From: CAZKBP01 sp964551015
GTDB taxonomy: Bacteria > Bacteroidota > Bacteroidia > Cytophagales > Microscillaceae
Assembly (NCBI GenBank): GCA_964551015.1
Contig: CAZKBP010000026.1
Coordinates: 1 to 64,000, forward strand
Length of the DNA stretch: 64,000 bases
Reading direction: 5' to 3'
Under the pieces are notes generated by a model that was given only the letters and a program-made list of their open reading frames with translations, had not been told where the DNA came from and ran no database searches. This document shows positions 34,774-44,900 of the stretch, piece after piece (the stretch's first letter is position 1; every line of letters begins with the position of its first letter). The position numbers were made by a program, and so were the translations under genes.

Positions 34774-35901
34774 ATGAAAGCAACCATCCTGATTACTGAT
34801 GATGATATTACCAACCTGAATATCCTGAGAGATTTCTTGGAAGATGCAGAAGGTGATTATAAAATTTTGAGGGCCAACAATGGCAAAAAAGCCTGTGAAA
34901 TTGCCCAGAAGGCTACCCCTGATTTGATTATTCTTGATTGGGAAATGCCTATTATGACCGGCCTCGAGGCACTGCACTTTTTGCAAAATGACCCGATTAC
35001 CCAAGAAATCCCAGTGGTCATGGCCACGGCCAAAACCCAAGCTAAAGACCTACAAACGGCCTTAGAAGCCGGAGCCATCGACTACGTCAGGAAACCTATC
35101 GATAAGATAGAGCTACTCGCTCGAGTCAATTTAGCCCTTAAATTGAGCAATGCCCGACGCGAACTCAAAAATTCTAACCAGAAACTAGAACAAGAAAAAC
35201 AAAAGTCGGACAATTTGCTCCTCAACATTCTCCCCCGTGAGATCGCCGAAGAGCTAAAAACAAAGGGTAGCACCGAAATCCGACGCTACGATCTGGTATC
35301 GGTTTTGTTCACCGATTTCGTGGGCTTCACGCAAATTGCCTCTCATATGGATGCCCAGATGCTTGTGGAGCAACTCAATAGCTATTTTGCTTTCTTCGAT
35401 GAAATCATTGAAAAATATAATTTGGAAAAAATCAAAACCATCGGAGATTCTTACATGTGCGCAGGGGGTGTCCCGATTGCTAACCGAAGTAACCCAGCTA
35501 CCACCGTACTCGCTGGTTTAGAAATACAGAAATGCATGCAGGAGCAGTTTCCTAAACAGGATACAGGATGGCAATTGCGCTTAGGCATTAATTCTGGAGA
35601 AGTAATCGCGGGTGTAATTGGAAAAAAGAAATACGCCTACGACTTGTGGGGGGATACCGTAAACACCGCCAGCCGCATAGAAAGCAATGGATTAGTCAAT
35701 AAAGTTAATATCTCAGGTAATACTTACGAACTGGTCAAGGATTTTTTCGATTGTGAATATCGCGGCAAAATCAACGCCAAGGGCAAAGGAGAAATTGATA
35801 TGTACTTTGTTAAAGGAATTCAGCCTGAATTATCTGAAGACGGAGCAGGAATACAGCCTAACGCACTTTTCAAACAAAAAGTAATCAGTCAGGAAGGGTA
35901 A
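34774..35901 (+). CDS. Response regulator with class III adenylyl cyclase output
   Basis: 375 residues. Receiver domain (1-122) closely resembling that of the preceding gene, with phospho-acceptor D55; a signalling helix (125-170); and a class III nucleotide cyclase domain (about 175-350). Metal ligands D181 (FTDFVGFT) and D225 (IGDSYM), purine-specifying K221 and D290 (YDLWG), and transition-state residues N297 and R301 are all present. The Lys/Asp pair indicates ATP rather than GTP as substrate, giving cAMP. It lies 56 bases after the phosphatase gene. The two receivers are probably recent duplicates fed by the same kinase. Confidence 0.93.
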   Translation: MKATILITDDDITNLNILRDFLEDAEGDYKILRANNGKKACEIAQKATPDLIILDWEMPIMTGLEALHFLQNDPITQEIPVVMATAKTQAKDLQTALEAGAIDYVRKPIDKIELLARVNLALKLSNARRELKNSNQKLEQEKQKSDNLLLNILPREIAEELKTKGSTEIRRYDLVSVLFTDFVGFTQIASHMDAQMLVEQLNSYFAFFDEIIEKYNLEKIKTIGDSYMCAGGVPIANRSNPATTVLAGLEIQKCMQEQFPKQDTGWQLRLGINSGEVIAGVIGKKKYAYDLWGDTVNTASRIESNGLVNKVNISGNTYELVKDFFDCEYRGKINAKGKGEIDMYFVKGIQPELSEDGAGIQPNALFKQKVISQEG

Positions 35902-36310
35902 AATAACCTTCACTAACGCTTATTTTCTCTTCTCTAGTTTATCTTAGCCTAGTCTGAAGGTCTTAGCTGAAGGCTATAACTTTTGATAAAGTAATTTTTT
36001 ATCTCTATTTTTTAATAGTTAAGTCGGGCAACATCTTAGGTTTATAAGAAATTTTATATTAATTTATAGTTGTAATTTCACGGCGATAGGCTAGCAGTTT
36101 TTCGAGTAAATACTCATATATTTGAAATATATGCTCGTCTGAGGTTTTTGCTAAGAAAAAATCCATCAATACATTTAGTTAATATTTGAGTGGAATCACT
36201 TTTATGAGAATGAGGTGAGTTCTTCCTAACTTAGCGTTTTTTTATTCAGAAAAGTAGCTTGATATCAAGGCGATCCATTTATTTTCTTAATCTCCTAAAC
36301 ACGTAAATTT
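35902..36310. other. A/T-rich gap with a 19-base palindrome
   Basis: 409 bases without a supported gene. It holds a weak stem (35945-35950 with 35971-35976) followed by T-rich DNA that may end the signalling operon, and a perfect palindrome at 36115-36133. No good TAnnTTTG element was seen in front of the following gene. Confidence 0.5.
36115..36133. promoter_or_regulatory. Perfect 19-base palindrome, possible operator
   Basis: CATATATTT-G-AAATATATG: nine-base arms around a single G, 178 bases before the amidase start. The size and symmetry suit a dimeric regulator site; the low G+C makes a terminator unlikely. Confidence 0.35.
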
Positions 36311-37183
36311 TTGAAAGAACGTAACGTCAAAATAGGTCTAGTACAAATGCAAAATCAGGCTTCTCCCGAAGCTAATCTGCAAAAAGCCCTGCGATACATC
36401 GAGCAGTTAGCGGATGCAGGTGCGCAAATTATTTGCTTGCAAGAGTTATTCAATACCCTTTATTTTTGTTTGGAAGAGAAGCACGAAAGCTTCGAGCTGG
36501 CCGAGTCTGTACCCGGCCCTACCACGGAGGTGCTACAAGCATTAGCCCGCAAAAAGGGAGTAGTCATCTTGGCTCCTTTGTTTGAAAAACGCAGTGCAGG
36601 TATCTATCACAATACCGTATCGGTATTGGATGCAGACGGAAGCTATTTGGGTAAGTATCGCAAAAATCATATTCCCGACGACCCAGGATTTTACGAAAAG
36701 TTTTATTTTACGCCCGGAGATAGAGGATATCAAGTTTTTGATACCGCTTACGCTAAAATTGGTGTATTGATCTGCTGGGATCAGTGGTATCCCGAGGCGG
36801 CTCGTATTACCAGTATGATGGGAGCAGATATACTTTTTTATCCTACTGCAATCGGTTGGGAACCAGAGCAAAACACAGAAGTACATCAAGAAGAGTTTGA
36901 AGCCTGGCAAACGATGCAGAGAAGTCATGCGATCGCGAATGGTGTACACGTAGTGGCAGTAAACCGAGTAGGTCTAGAAGGCCCCACTCAATTTTGGGGT
37001 GGTTCTTTTATCGCGAATCCTTTTGGTAAATTGCTCTACCAAGCGCCTCATCACGAGGAAGTCTGCCACGTGGTGGAGCTAGATCTAGCACGTACGGAGC
37101 ATTATCGCCAAGTGTGGCCTTTTTTGCGTGATCGTAGGATAGATACCTATGCGCCCATCACACAGCGATATTTAGTGGATTGA
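36311..37183 (+). CDS. aguB: N-carbamoylputrescine amidase (nitrilase superfamily), TTG start
   Basis: 290 residues of the carbon-nitrogen hydrolase fold, cytoplasmic. The catalytic triad is E45 (LQELFN), K118 (YRKNHIPDD) and C155 (LICWDQWYPE). The motifs PGFYEKFYFTPGD and GWEPEQNT, and the overall length, fit N-carbamoylputrescine amidases, which make putrescine in the agmatine pathway. The usual partner, agmatine deiminase, is not adjacent. TTG at 36311 is the only start that keeps the first beta strand (VKIGLVQM). Substrate assignment rests on family resemblance. Confidence 0.88.
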   Translation: MKERNVKIGLVQMQNQASPEANLQKALRYIEQLADAGAQIICLQELFNTLYFCLEEKHESFELAESVPGPTTEVLQALARKKGVVILAPLFEKRSAGIYHNTVSVLDADGSYLGKYRKNHIPDDPGFYEKFYFTPGDRGYQVFDTAYAKIGVLICWDQWYPEAARITSMMGADILFYPTAIGWEPEQNTEVHQEEFEAWQTMQRSHAIANGVHVVAVNRVGLEGPTQFWGGSFIANPFGKLLYQAPHHEEVCHVVELDLARTEHYRQVWPFLRDRRIDTYAPITQRYLVD

Positions 37184-37283
37184 TATCCTCTAAGGAATTA
37201 AGAAAAATCAAGGAAATTACTCTTTCTAAAACGATAAGGTTGGCATTGTAAATGTTAAAATATTCAAAAAAAGAGATGCATTG

Positions 37284-37703
37284 ATGTCAAAATATAATTC
37301 TCCAACAAATATGTTTTTAAGCCTTTTGAATCCGAAGGAAAAAATAGCCTTTCTGGCTCTGGCCAAGAAAGTTATTGTTTCCGATAAAGTCATCGCACAG
37401 AGCGAAGTTATCTTGTTCAAGTCTATGCGTCGAGAAATGGAAATCATAGATGAAGTCATGGGGGATATCAGTGAGGAAGACATAGATAGTTTACCAGATG
37501 ATATTTCTCAACTATGTGCAGAGTTTTCCACGAAAAAGTCGAAAATATCCGCTCTGATGGAGCTCATCGGATTAGGATTTGTCGATGGTAAGTTTGTTCC
37601 CCAAGAGCGGGAAGTGATCTATGACATTGCCCACCATTTAGGCATTCGTAGAGAAGAAACGGATAGCTATATAGATTGGGCGACTCGTTTGTACCTAAAG
37701 TAG
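37284..37703 (+). CDS. Small helical protein, TerB-like
   Basis: A 139-residue, acidic, wholly helical cytoplasmic protein without signal peptide. The pattern of two helical halves, with MELIGLGFVDGKFVPQEREVIYDIAHHLG in the second (shown here only as its key phrases GFVDGKF and EREVIYDIA), resembles the TerB/DjlA-like fold, whose conserved acidic residues bind metal. The ATG at 37284 is preferred over the TTG at 37281. No partner genes of the ter system lie nearby. Function unknown. Confidence 0.6.
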   Translation: MSKYNSPTNMFLSLLNPKEKIAFLALAKKVIVSDKVIAQSEVILFKSMRREMEIIDEVMGDISEEDIDSLPDDISQLCAEFSTKKSKISALMELIGLGFVDGKFVPQEREVIYDIAHHLGIRREETDSYIDWATRLYLK

Positions 37704-37854
37704 TCCGTTATTTTAGCACCAGCCCTCATTTTTTCTAATCCCGCTTAGACCCTAACTTGGCTCTACCAGCCGAAGCTAGCCCATCTAGCATATTTTCTTG
37801 TTTCATACATTTCCAGTCATAGTCAGGAATTTTCTCAACTTCTCACTGCTTTCA

Positions 37855-37888
37855 ACAAAAAAAGGAATGACCGTGAGGAGCATTCCTT
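37855..37888 (-). terminator. Intrinsic terminator of the CHAT gene
   Basis: On the minus strand, AAGGAATG pairs perfectly with CATTCCTT across an 11-base loop and is followed by a run of seven T. It begins 14 bases after the CHAT stop codon. The + strand also has a short T run after the stem, so it may work in both directions. Confidence 0.85.
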
Positions 37889-37901
37889 AAATTTTTTGGG
37901 G

Positions 37902-40900
37902 CTATTCTCCCACGATGACAAACGCTCCCCAGTGATAAGGATCAGGATATTTTTTTCGCAAATATGCTTGCGCCTCTTCAAAGGCCACGTGCTTGTCTTT
38001 GACCTTGAGCCAGCTCTTGTAGAAAGCAGTCATCAGCTCTTGGGTAGATTGGTCATTTACATTCCAAAGGCTCATCACGATGGTTCGGGCACCAGCTACT
38101 TTAAAGGCTCTTTGGAGTCCGTATACTCCTTCGCCATTTTTGATTTCACCTAATCCCGTTTCACAGGCGGAGAGTACCACGAGGTCGGTATTGTCCAAGT
38201 TCAGGTTCATGGCTTCGTAAGCCGTTAGGATACCATCTTCTATACTTTTTTCTTCGGTCACGGGTTCGCCAAAGCCTCCTCCCAAGAGGTCGTCATCTTC
38301 GGCTTCCTCTTCTTCAGCTTCTTGCTTTAGGCTATGCCCTGCTCCGGCGAGCATCAAACCAGAGCGAAGCAGTGGATTGTTATGATCTGCAAAGCGAGCA
38401 TCTTTTCCTTCTACATCTTGCCGAAAAAAGCCGTGCGTGGCAATGTGCAAAATACGTGGCTTGAAATTATCTTTGATATTCTCCTCGAGAGCCTCATCAC
38501 CAATAAAAACTTGTGGTTCCAAGCCTTCATTTTGAAGCATCTCACCAATGTTTTTTACCTCTTCGGCGGTTCCGGGCAAAGGGCTGAGTGCGAGGCTACT
38601 TCTTTCCACGTTCGGGTCAAAAGTATCTGTCTCATTGGTAGCCAGCAAATCATCTGCATTTCTTTCTTCTCCTCGCTGAACAAGTTGGGTGCGCATTTCG
38701 CTTTCTAAACCATAATTTGGATCACCAAAAAGAAGGGCATATTTGTTAAAGTTCTCCTGTTCGTGTTCAATGAGCAGATCGCGCGAACTGGTCAGAAGCT
38801 GAACATCCAACTCATCTACCACATATTGGTCAGTCTCTGGATTTTGAAGTGTGTTCAGGTTGATCTGATTATAAACGCCATCTGGAGAAAAGTACACCTT
38901 TTTTACACCCTCTAGCGCGTCTTTCAAAGGCTGCCAGTACATTTGATAACTACGCTGGTCTTTCTGGCGATATTTGATTTGATTACGATAATATTTCAGG
39001 TATTTACCTTCCAAATCTTGTCCATCTTCCAATAAGACTAGTTTGGGATGGCCTTCGGTCTCTGGCGTAACGACCAAGGCAGCGTAATGCACTTGGTCGG
39101 TAAACTCGTATCGTGGATATTGTTTTTGCTGTGGATCGCTCTGATCGGTCATCATCTCTTTCTGTCCATATTCGCGAAAGCGGATCATTTCTAAGGCTGC
39201 TTCACCGGGCTTGAGTTTGCTTTGCACCTCCTTCCAGGTGTGATTTTTCTGTTCTTGGATATGTCTAAAATTTCTAGATCGCAGCGTTAGCTCCTTTTCC
39301 ATCAGATTGAGTTCTGCCTCGATACTATCGATTTCAGCTTGGGTATGATTTTCTGCTGGCTCTTGGTAAATTTTATGGAGATAAGCTTTTTGGGTTTGCC
39401 AAGTATCGTAGGCTTTAATCAGCTTAATGTCTCCGCTGTTCCTGATACGCTTTTTCCATTTACTGCTGGCATTGAGCAAAAGTGCTTTGGTGGATAATTG
39501 GTTATTGTACATATCTTCCAATACCATTGGGTTTTGCTCAGCCCGCCGGAGCGCGAAGGTATTAAACTTTTCAAAATGGAATCGGATACGATTATTATAG
39601 AAGTCTTCTTTTTCCCTTTCGCTCAGGAAAGGAAAATAATCTTCAATTTGTGTAAAGAGAGATTGATTGACTTGCTGGTAAATAGGTTCTGCCTTCTCGA
39701 GTTCTTGGTTGAGGAGGTAAGCATTGGCCAAATTACTGAGGTATTTTCCATAAACGCTATGCTTTTGTCCCAGAGCTGCTTCCACGATGGTCAGTGCCTG
39801 CTGGTAGGTAGCTTCTGCTTCTTTTTCCCTTCCGGTCTTCGCGTAAATTTGTGCTAAGTTATTGAGTGAATTAGCGTAGAGGGGATGTTGGTTGCCAAAG
39901 GTTTTTTCGCGAATCTCGAGGGAGCGTTGATGTAATTCTTCTGCTCGGTGATATTGCCCCATATTTTCATAGAGCCAAGCCAAATTGTTGAGTTTGGTAG
40001 CATAGTTAGGATGGTTTTCGCCCAGGGTTTCCCGCACCATCTCGATGGCTTCCAGATACATTTTCTCAGCCTCCTCCAGCCGCTCTTGGTCTGCATAAAG
40101 GTTAGCTAGGTTGTTAATCGTATTAGAGTAGTCAAGGTCTTCTTTACCCATGTGTTCTTCGTATACCTGAATCGCTTGCTGGTAGAGTTTTTCTGCTTTT
40201 TGATAATTGCCCATTCTGCTGTAAAGCTCCCCGAAATTATTCAGAGCCACGGCATAATTGCCGTAAGCCGTCTTGTTGGCATTGCCCTCAGGTTTCAAAA
40301 TGGGCACTACTTGAAGATAAAGCTGCTCAGCCTCTTGGTATTTGCCCATGAAATAATAGACTCCAGCCAAGTCTCTGACGACCGCAGCACAGCGTGGATC
40401 TTTGCCTCCAAAGGCTTTTTTGCGGATTTTATAAGAGGTTCTATATAGTCTTTCGGCTTTATCATAATTGCCCATCGTTCGGTAGAGAGTTGCTTGGGCA
40501 GTGAGGTAAGAACCATACACAGGATGCTCAGCCCCTACATCTCCTAATAATTTTTCGGTCGCTTCCACCAGAGCTACTTCTGCTTTTGCATATTGCCCTG
40601 CTTGGTAATGGAGCTGATAAATTTTAGTTAAAGTTTTCACGTAAAACGAAGTAGGGCTATTGATATCCTTATCAAGTTCTTCCAAGTGTTTGTGGAGGTA
40701 AGCAATGGTCTTTTCGATATCTAATTGCCCTTGACGGTAATATTTATAATCGCTGACCTGACCGTCATCGTAGAAGTAAGTAACTAATCCTTCTATCACT
40801 TCGGGGTCTTCTGAACTCAGGGAGTCTATGCGCGCTAATAAGGTATTGGGAACGGCATAACTTTCCACTGGCCCTACGACCATTCCTTGTTGATAGTTGA

Positions 40901-41090
40901 TAACTCGATAATAAGCAGCTTCTTCGCGTACTTCCGTGGGATTGCTATTTTGATCGTAAAGAAGCACCCAAGCTCCGGTTCTTTGCCCTTTTTTATTGGT
41001 TTTGTTGGGCAGATCTGGGATTTGCGCATGAGCTACGCCAAAGGTGAATAAAAGCCCCAGTGAGATGAAATAATTCATCAAATTTTTCAT
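37902..41090 (-). CDS. Exported TPR-CHAT protein (caspase-like peptidase)
   Basis: 1062 residues. Signal peptide (1-22, AHAQ); an N-terminal region with MORN-like phrases (KKGQRTGAW, GLVTYFYDDGQVSDYKYYRQG); about ten tetratricopeptide repeats (150-480); a coiled-coil linker; and a C-terminal CHAT domain (about 745-1062). The caspase-like dyad is intact: H886 in HIATHGFF and C976 in LSACETGLG. CHAT proteins are caspase/separase relatives; several characterised ones are proteases in defence or regulated cell death, whereas this type with a signal peptide acts outside the cytoplasm. It is the last of three co-directional exported proteins, after an alpha-2-macroglobulin and a small secreted protein. 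Proteolysis is inferred from the dyad. Confidence 0.92.
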   Translation of the reverse strand: MKNLMNYFISLGLLFTFGVAHAQIPDLPNKTNKKGQRTGAWVLLYDQNSNPTEVREEAAYYRVINYQQGMVVGPVESYAVPNTLLARIDSLSSEDPEVIEGLVTYFYDDGQVSDYKYYRQGQLDIEKTIAYLHKHLEELDKDINSPTSFYVKTLTKIYQLHYQAGQYAKAEVALVEATEKLLGDVGAEHPVYGSYLTAQATLYRTMGNYDKAERLYRTSYKIRKKAFGGKDPRCAAVVRDLAGVYYFMGKYQEAEQLYLQVVPILKPEGNANKTAYGNYAVALNNFGELYSRMGNYQKAEKLYQQAIQVYEEHMGKEDLDYSNTINNLANLYADQERLEEAEKMYLEAIEMVRETLGENHPNYATKLNNLAWLYENMGQYHRAEELHQRSLEIREKTFGNQHPLYANSLNNLAQIYAKTGREKEAEATYQQALTIVEAALGQKHSVYGKYLSNLANAYLLNQELEKAEPIYQQVNQSLFTQIEDYFPFLSEREKEDFYNNRIRFHFEKFNTFALRRAEQNPMVLEDMYNNQLSTKALLLNASSKWKKRIRNSGDIKLIKAYDTWQTQKAYLHKIYQEPAENHTQAEIDSIEAELNLMEKELTLRSRNFRHIQEQKNHTWKEVQSKLKPGEAALEMIRFREYGQKEMMTDQSDPQQKQYPRYEFTDQVHYAALVVTPETEGHPKLVLLEDGQDLEGKYLKYYRNQIKYRQKDQRSYQMYWQPLKDALEGVKKVYFSPDGVYNQINLNTLQNPETDQYVVDELDVQLLTSSRDLLIEHEQENFNKYALLFGDPNYGLESEMRTQLVQRGEERNADDLLATNETDTFDPNVERSSLALSPLPGTAEEVKNIGEMLQNEGLEPQVFIGDEALEENIKDNFKPRILHIATHGFFRQDVEGKDARFADHNNPLLRSGLMLAGAGHSLKQEAEEEEAEDDDLLGGGFGEPVTEEKSIEDGILTAYEAMNLNLDNTDLVVLSACETGLGEIKNGEGVYGLQRAFKVAGARTIVMSLWNVNDQSTQELMTAFYKSWLKVKDKHVAFEEAQAYLRKKYPDPYHWGAFVIVGE

Positions 41091-41186
41091 AGAAAGATAG
41101 GTTTTCGCTCGTCGCGTTACGTGTTATTTATTGATAAATTTCAGGTTCTTTTCTTCCATTTTGGTGGACGGAGGAAAAGAGACAAT

Positions 41187-41819
41187 TTAATTTAGTATTT
41201 CAATTTTTTTGATTTCTCGCCCCCAAACATAACTTTTCTTTTGAAAGTCATAGTAATGAATTGGTTTCCAGTGAACTATAATTTCTTTGGCTCGATACTG
41301 TTTCCAGTTATTAAGAAATTTTTCTGCATCAGGAAATGGGCTAATACATAGATACGTTTTTTCGGTTCCTTCTTTTTTGAGAATCAAATGTGCGAGATCG
41401 TGTCCACGAAGCTCCGTCCATATTCCTTGATCTTGATTGACTTCGGGTGTTTGGCTAAGTTGGATAGTTAAAATCTCGAAAGCTTCACAACGTTGTGTTA
41501 AGTATTGAGCAAGGGCTGTACTCCATTCCCTTCTAATTTGAGGGTCTTTTAGTTCTTTACGAGAAAGTTGACTTACGGGTTGACTCAATGCTTCTTCCAG
41601 ACATTGATTCATCTCTTCTCGGAGCGAAGCCGTGGTTTGTTCTGTAATTTGATCCAAGCATTCACAAGCTTGCTGAGCCACGGCCTCTATTTCTATTCCC
41701 GTGGGAGATTGCCCCTGAGCCTTTTGACCAAGTACGGGGAGCATCAGCGCTAAACACAGTGCAAATAGCTCAACCCTTGCTAAGTGCTTGCCTGCAAATA
41801 AGTTTTGACTTTCAAACAT
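41187..41819 (-). CDS. Small exported protein with spaced cysteines
   Basis: 210 residues with an N-terminal signal peptide (hydrophobic core FALCLALMLPVLG, cleavage near QGQS). The mature N-terminal half is helical with a C-x-C pair (ACECLDQI), MNQCLEEAL and QRCEAFEIL, a cysteine spacing I recall from many uncharacterised Bacteroidota periplasmic proteins. The C-terminal half is a small alpha/beta unit rich in Trp/Tyr. It lies between the alpha-2-macroglobulin (135 bases) and the CHAT gene (96 bases) on the same strand. Function unknown. Confidence 0.7.
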   Translation of the reverse strand: MFESQNLFAGKHLARVELFALCLALMLPVLGQKAQGQSPTGIEIEAVAQQACECLDQITEQTTASLREEMNQCLEEALSQPVSQLSRKELKDPQIRREWSTALAQYLTQRCEAFEILTIQLSQTPEVNQDQGIWTELRGHDLAHLILKKEGTEKTYLCISPFPDAEKFLNNWKQYRAKEIIVHWKPIHYYDFQKKSYVWGREIKKIEILN

Positions 41820-41954
41820 CGTATAGCCCTCTTCTTGAAGGTCAAATATTAGTTTTTCTTGAATGATATATCTCCTAAGAACCTAGTATTTAAAAACTTT
41901 TGTCGGTTTTGAACCAAAATTCTGTGCTCAGTCTATCAATGTTTCTCAATTTTT

Positions 41955-44900
41955 TTAGTTACCCGAAGGTAATCTAGGGGCGATCTTAAAAGTTCCTGCT
42001 CCGTGATAGGAGTAATACTGCCCATTGTACATGGCTTCGGCACTTACGGGCCCCATCTGAAACTCCCCTTGCGTAACCGCACGGGCGAGGTAATAAAACG
42101 CTTGGGGCTTGCCCTTCACGGTGGTAAAAAGATGGATACGATCATCTCTAATATCAAAATAATCAGGTCTATCTTTTGCTTCTAACCAAGGTAGATAGCT
42201 ACTTCGGGTCAGGCGAGGATTTTCTATTTCTAGCCCAGCGGGTAGCATATCGGTGATGACGACATTTTCTAAATCGCCAAAATAGGGTTCAGAAACTACG
42301 GAGAGTTTTACGACTACCAAATCATTTTGTCGGAAGGTATAATCTCGGATCACTTTTCCGTCTCGATCATAAAAAGTTTTACGCACTTTTAGTTGCCGGT
42401 CTTCTTCTTTGACTTCTCCTTTGAGGCTCAGGCCGCTCATTTCCCAAAAATAATAAAGATTCCCTGAGCCTTGAGTGGCGATGCGTAATTGTTTTCCAGC
42501 TAAATCCTTTTCTAAAATCAAGTCTTCACTCACGAAGGAGGCATAAGTATTTCCTCCTGCTAATACCTGTGCCTGAATTTGGCTTTGGCTGGTTCTTTTA
42601 GAGAGTTTACCCAAAGCCAGCAAGGCAAAGGCTCTCTCTTGGGTATTGAGGGATCGCTTTTGTTTGAGTTGCTCCGAAAGATGCTTGGCCATGGTAGGCA
42701 CTTGCAGGTTGTTTTCATCTCCTTCTAGCAGGGCATTCAGAGCGAGTGCTTCGTCTCGGATATAGGAATAAAAGCTCCCCGAAAGTGCTTGTTCTGCATA
42801 CTCTCCACTGAAACTCTGGGGAAGTAACGCTTGGTAGGTGGTTTTATCCCCTAATAATAAGTAAGAAGTAGCCAATAGATATTTAGAGTCTAATGCCAGT
42901 AATTTTTGATTTTCTTTATAATAATTCATCGTAGAGACATCTGGCTTTTTGGCCAAAGCCAGAATATACAGGCTATAAATTGCTTCTTTGGGGGCAATTT
43001 GTCTCTTGTAGCGACGGCGATTTCCTGCTAATTCTTTGTAGTAATAATAAGTATGCGTATTTTTTTGAACCACCTGATCTTTCAGGTAGCCCAGCATTCT
43101 CTCCAGAGCGGAATTAGGCACATAATAACCCGTTTTTTGAGCCTCAATCATAAAATGTGAGGCATAAGCAGTCCCAAACCAGCTTGCCTCGTAGCTCCCC
43201 GGCCAATAACCCAAGCCACCGCTGTAATTCTGCATTGATAAAAGGCGCAAGATACCTGTTTTGACATTATTCTGAATTTCAGCCTCGTAGAGATCAACAT
43301 TCTGCAAATCTGGGGAAATGGCTTTCATCAAGGCTTGGGCATATAATTGCGGGAAGACCGAAGAAGTAACTTGTTCTACACAGCCATAAGGATATGTAAC
43401 CAAATAATCTAGACTATTCGCAAATTGAATCATTGGAGATTTGCTAATCATCAGGCTGGCTTGGGTAGTCGAGGGCACCAGATTATTCTCTAATGATATT
43501 TGCGCCTGTTGCCCACCCGTGATACTACCCGCGCCGGCTCGTTTGACCAATCCTACCACGGGGCGGATGGTGATGTCCAATTTTTCGGTAAAGGTACGTC
43601 CCAAGGCAGTTAGGTTTACCTCTAGTTGAGCCTGGTCAATCACATCTTCGGCTCTAATCTCGAAGTGGGCTTGGTTTTCTCCCTGAGCTTTTAATTTTAT
43701 ATTTTCTTGAGCGTCGCCCAGAATTTTCAAATTATCGGTCGTCTTGAGCTTGACCTGAGCCGTGAGGTCTTGATCGGTGGTGTTGAAAACAGTAACGGGA
43801 ATTTTCACGCGGTCTTTAGGACTCAAAAAACGAGGTAATCCCGTGGAAATAACGACCGGATCGGCCACGGTCATACTCTTTTGTGCTGAGCCAAAGGCTC
43901 CATTCTTGAACGCCACGGCCATAATTCTCAGGCTTCCCGAAAAAGAAGGAATATCAATGGTATAATCTACCTCTCCGGCGGCATTGGTTGCTAAAATACC
44001 ACTCCAAAAGCGAACCAATTTTACCCTTTGGTTCACTACTGGATTGACCCTCAAAGACATATCTGCTCCTCCCCCCGTACTGGATTTGCTCAGACTGATT
44101 TCGGGAAAAAGCTGTGGGTAAATATCATAAGCTTCTACCTCCAGACTTCTTTTTTGGAAGAAATAAGCGTGTGGATCAGGAGTCTGAAAATTTTTAAGTT
44201 GCAGAATACCTTCGTCCACCACGGCAATGGTTACCTGCACATCCGCCTGTGGTCGATTGGTTCTGACCTTAATGGTTTGTTTTTGTTTGGATTCGGTTTT
44301 TTCTACGGCCTCGATGCTTAATTCCAGCTTGCTTTGGGGGTCTTCTACCTGAATAGGATGGAAGCCGTGCGCCACCGTCAGCGGAATTGCGCCATCACTC
44401 AATGGCTTGATAAGTGTGGCGGAGATGTAAGTATTCGGCAAATGCACACCTTGAATATCGAGCGTAGTGGTGGCCGTTTTGTTTTGGGTGTTGAGGTAGA
44501 AATGCTTGAGTACTTGATCTCTTTCTACGGTAACCAGCATTTTACCATCAAAAGGTGCCGTGAATAAAAGCTTGGCTTGCTCACCCACTTGGTAAGTGTC
44601 TTTGTCCGTTTCTATTTTAATTTTACCGTCTCTATCTATCTGAAAAGCGGTATTATCCGTGTAAGCATAGCCATAAGCATAAAAGCGACGGCTCACATGG
44701 TTTTCGGCATCGGGCAAGGACAAGCGTATTTCGTAATGCCCCGAAAGACGAGGAATGTAGCTAAAAGCAGTATTGGTGCCACTGATTTGAACAGTCTTTT
44801 CTTCTAAAATTTCCTCCTGTTTTTTAGACACGTATTGTAGTTCGCCGTTGTAGCTTTTCTCCAATACAGTTTGCCATTTGTAGCGAATTACTTGGAGCAA

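Noticed and set aside
31353..36147. Shared 13-base string TCGTCTGAGGTTT at 31353-31365 and 36135-36147, on both sides of the signalling operon
   Set aside because: A 13-base match between two places in a 64 kb window is expected many times by chance.
37902..41090. CHAT protein as a cytoplasmic type III CRISPR-linked or gasdermin-linked defence protease
   Set aside because: It has a clear signal peptide, and no CRISPR, gasdermin or reverse transcriptase gene is nearby.
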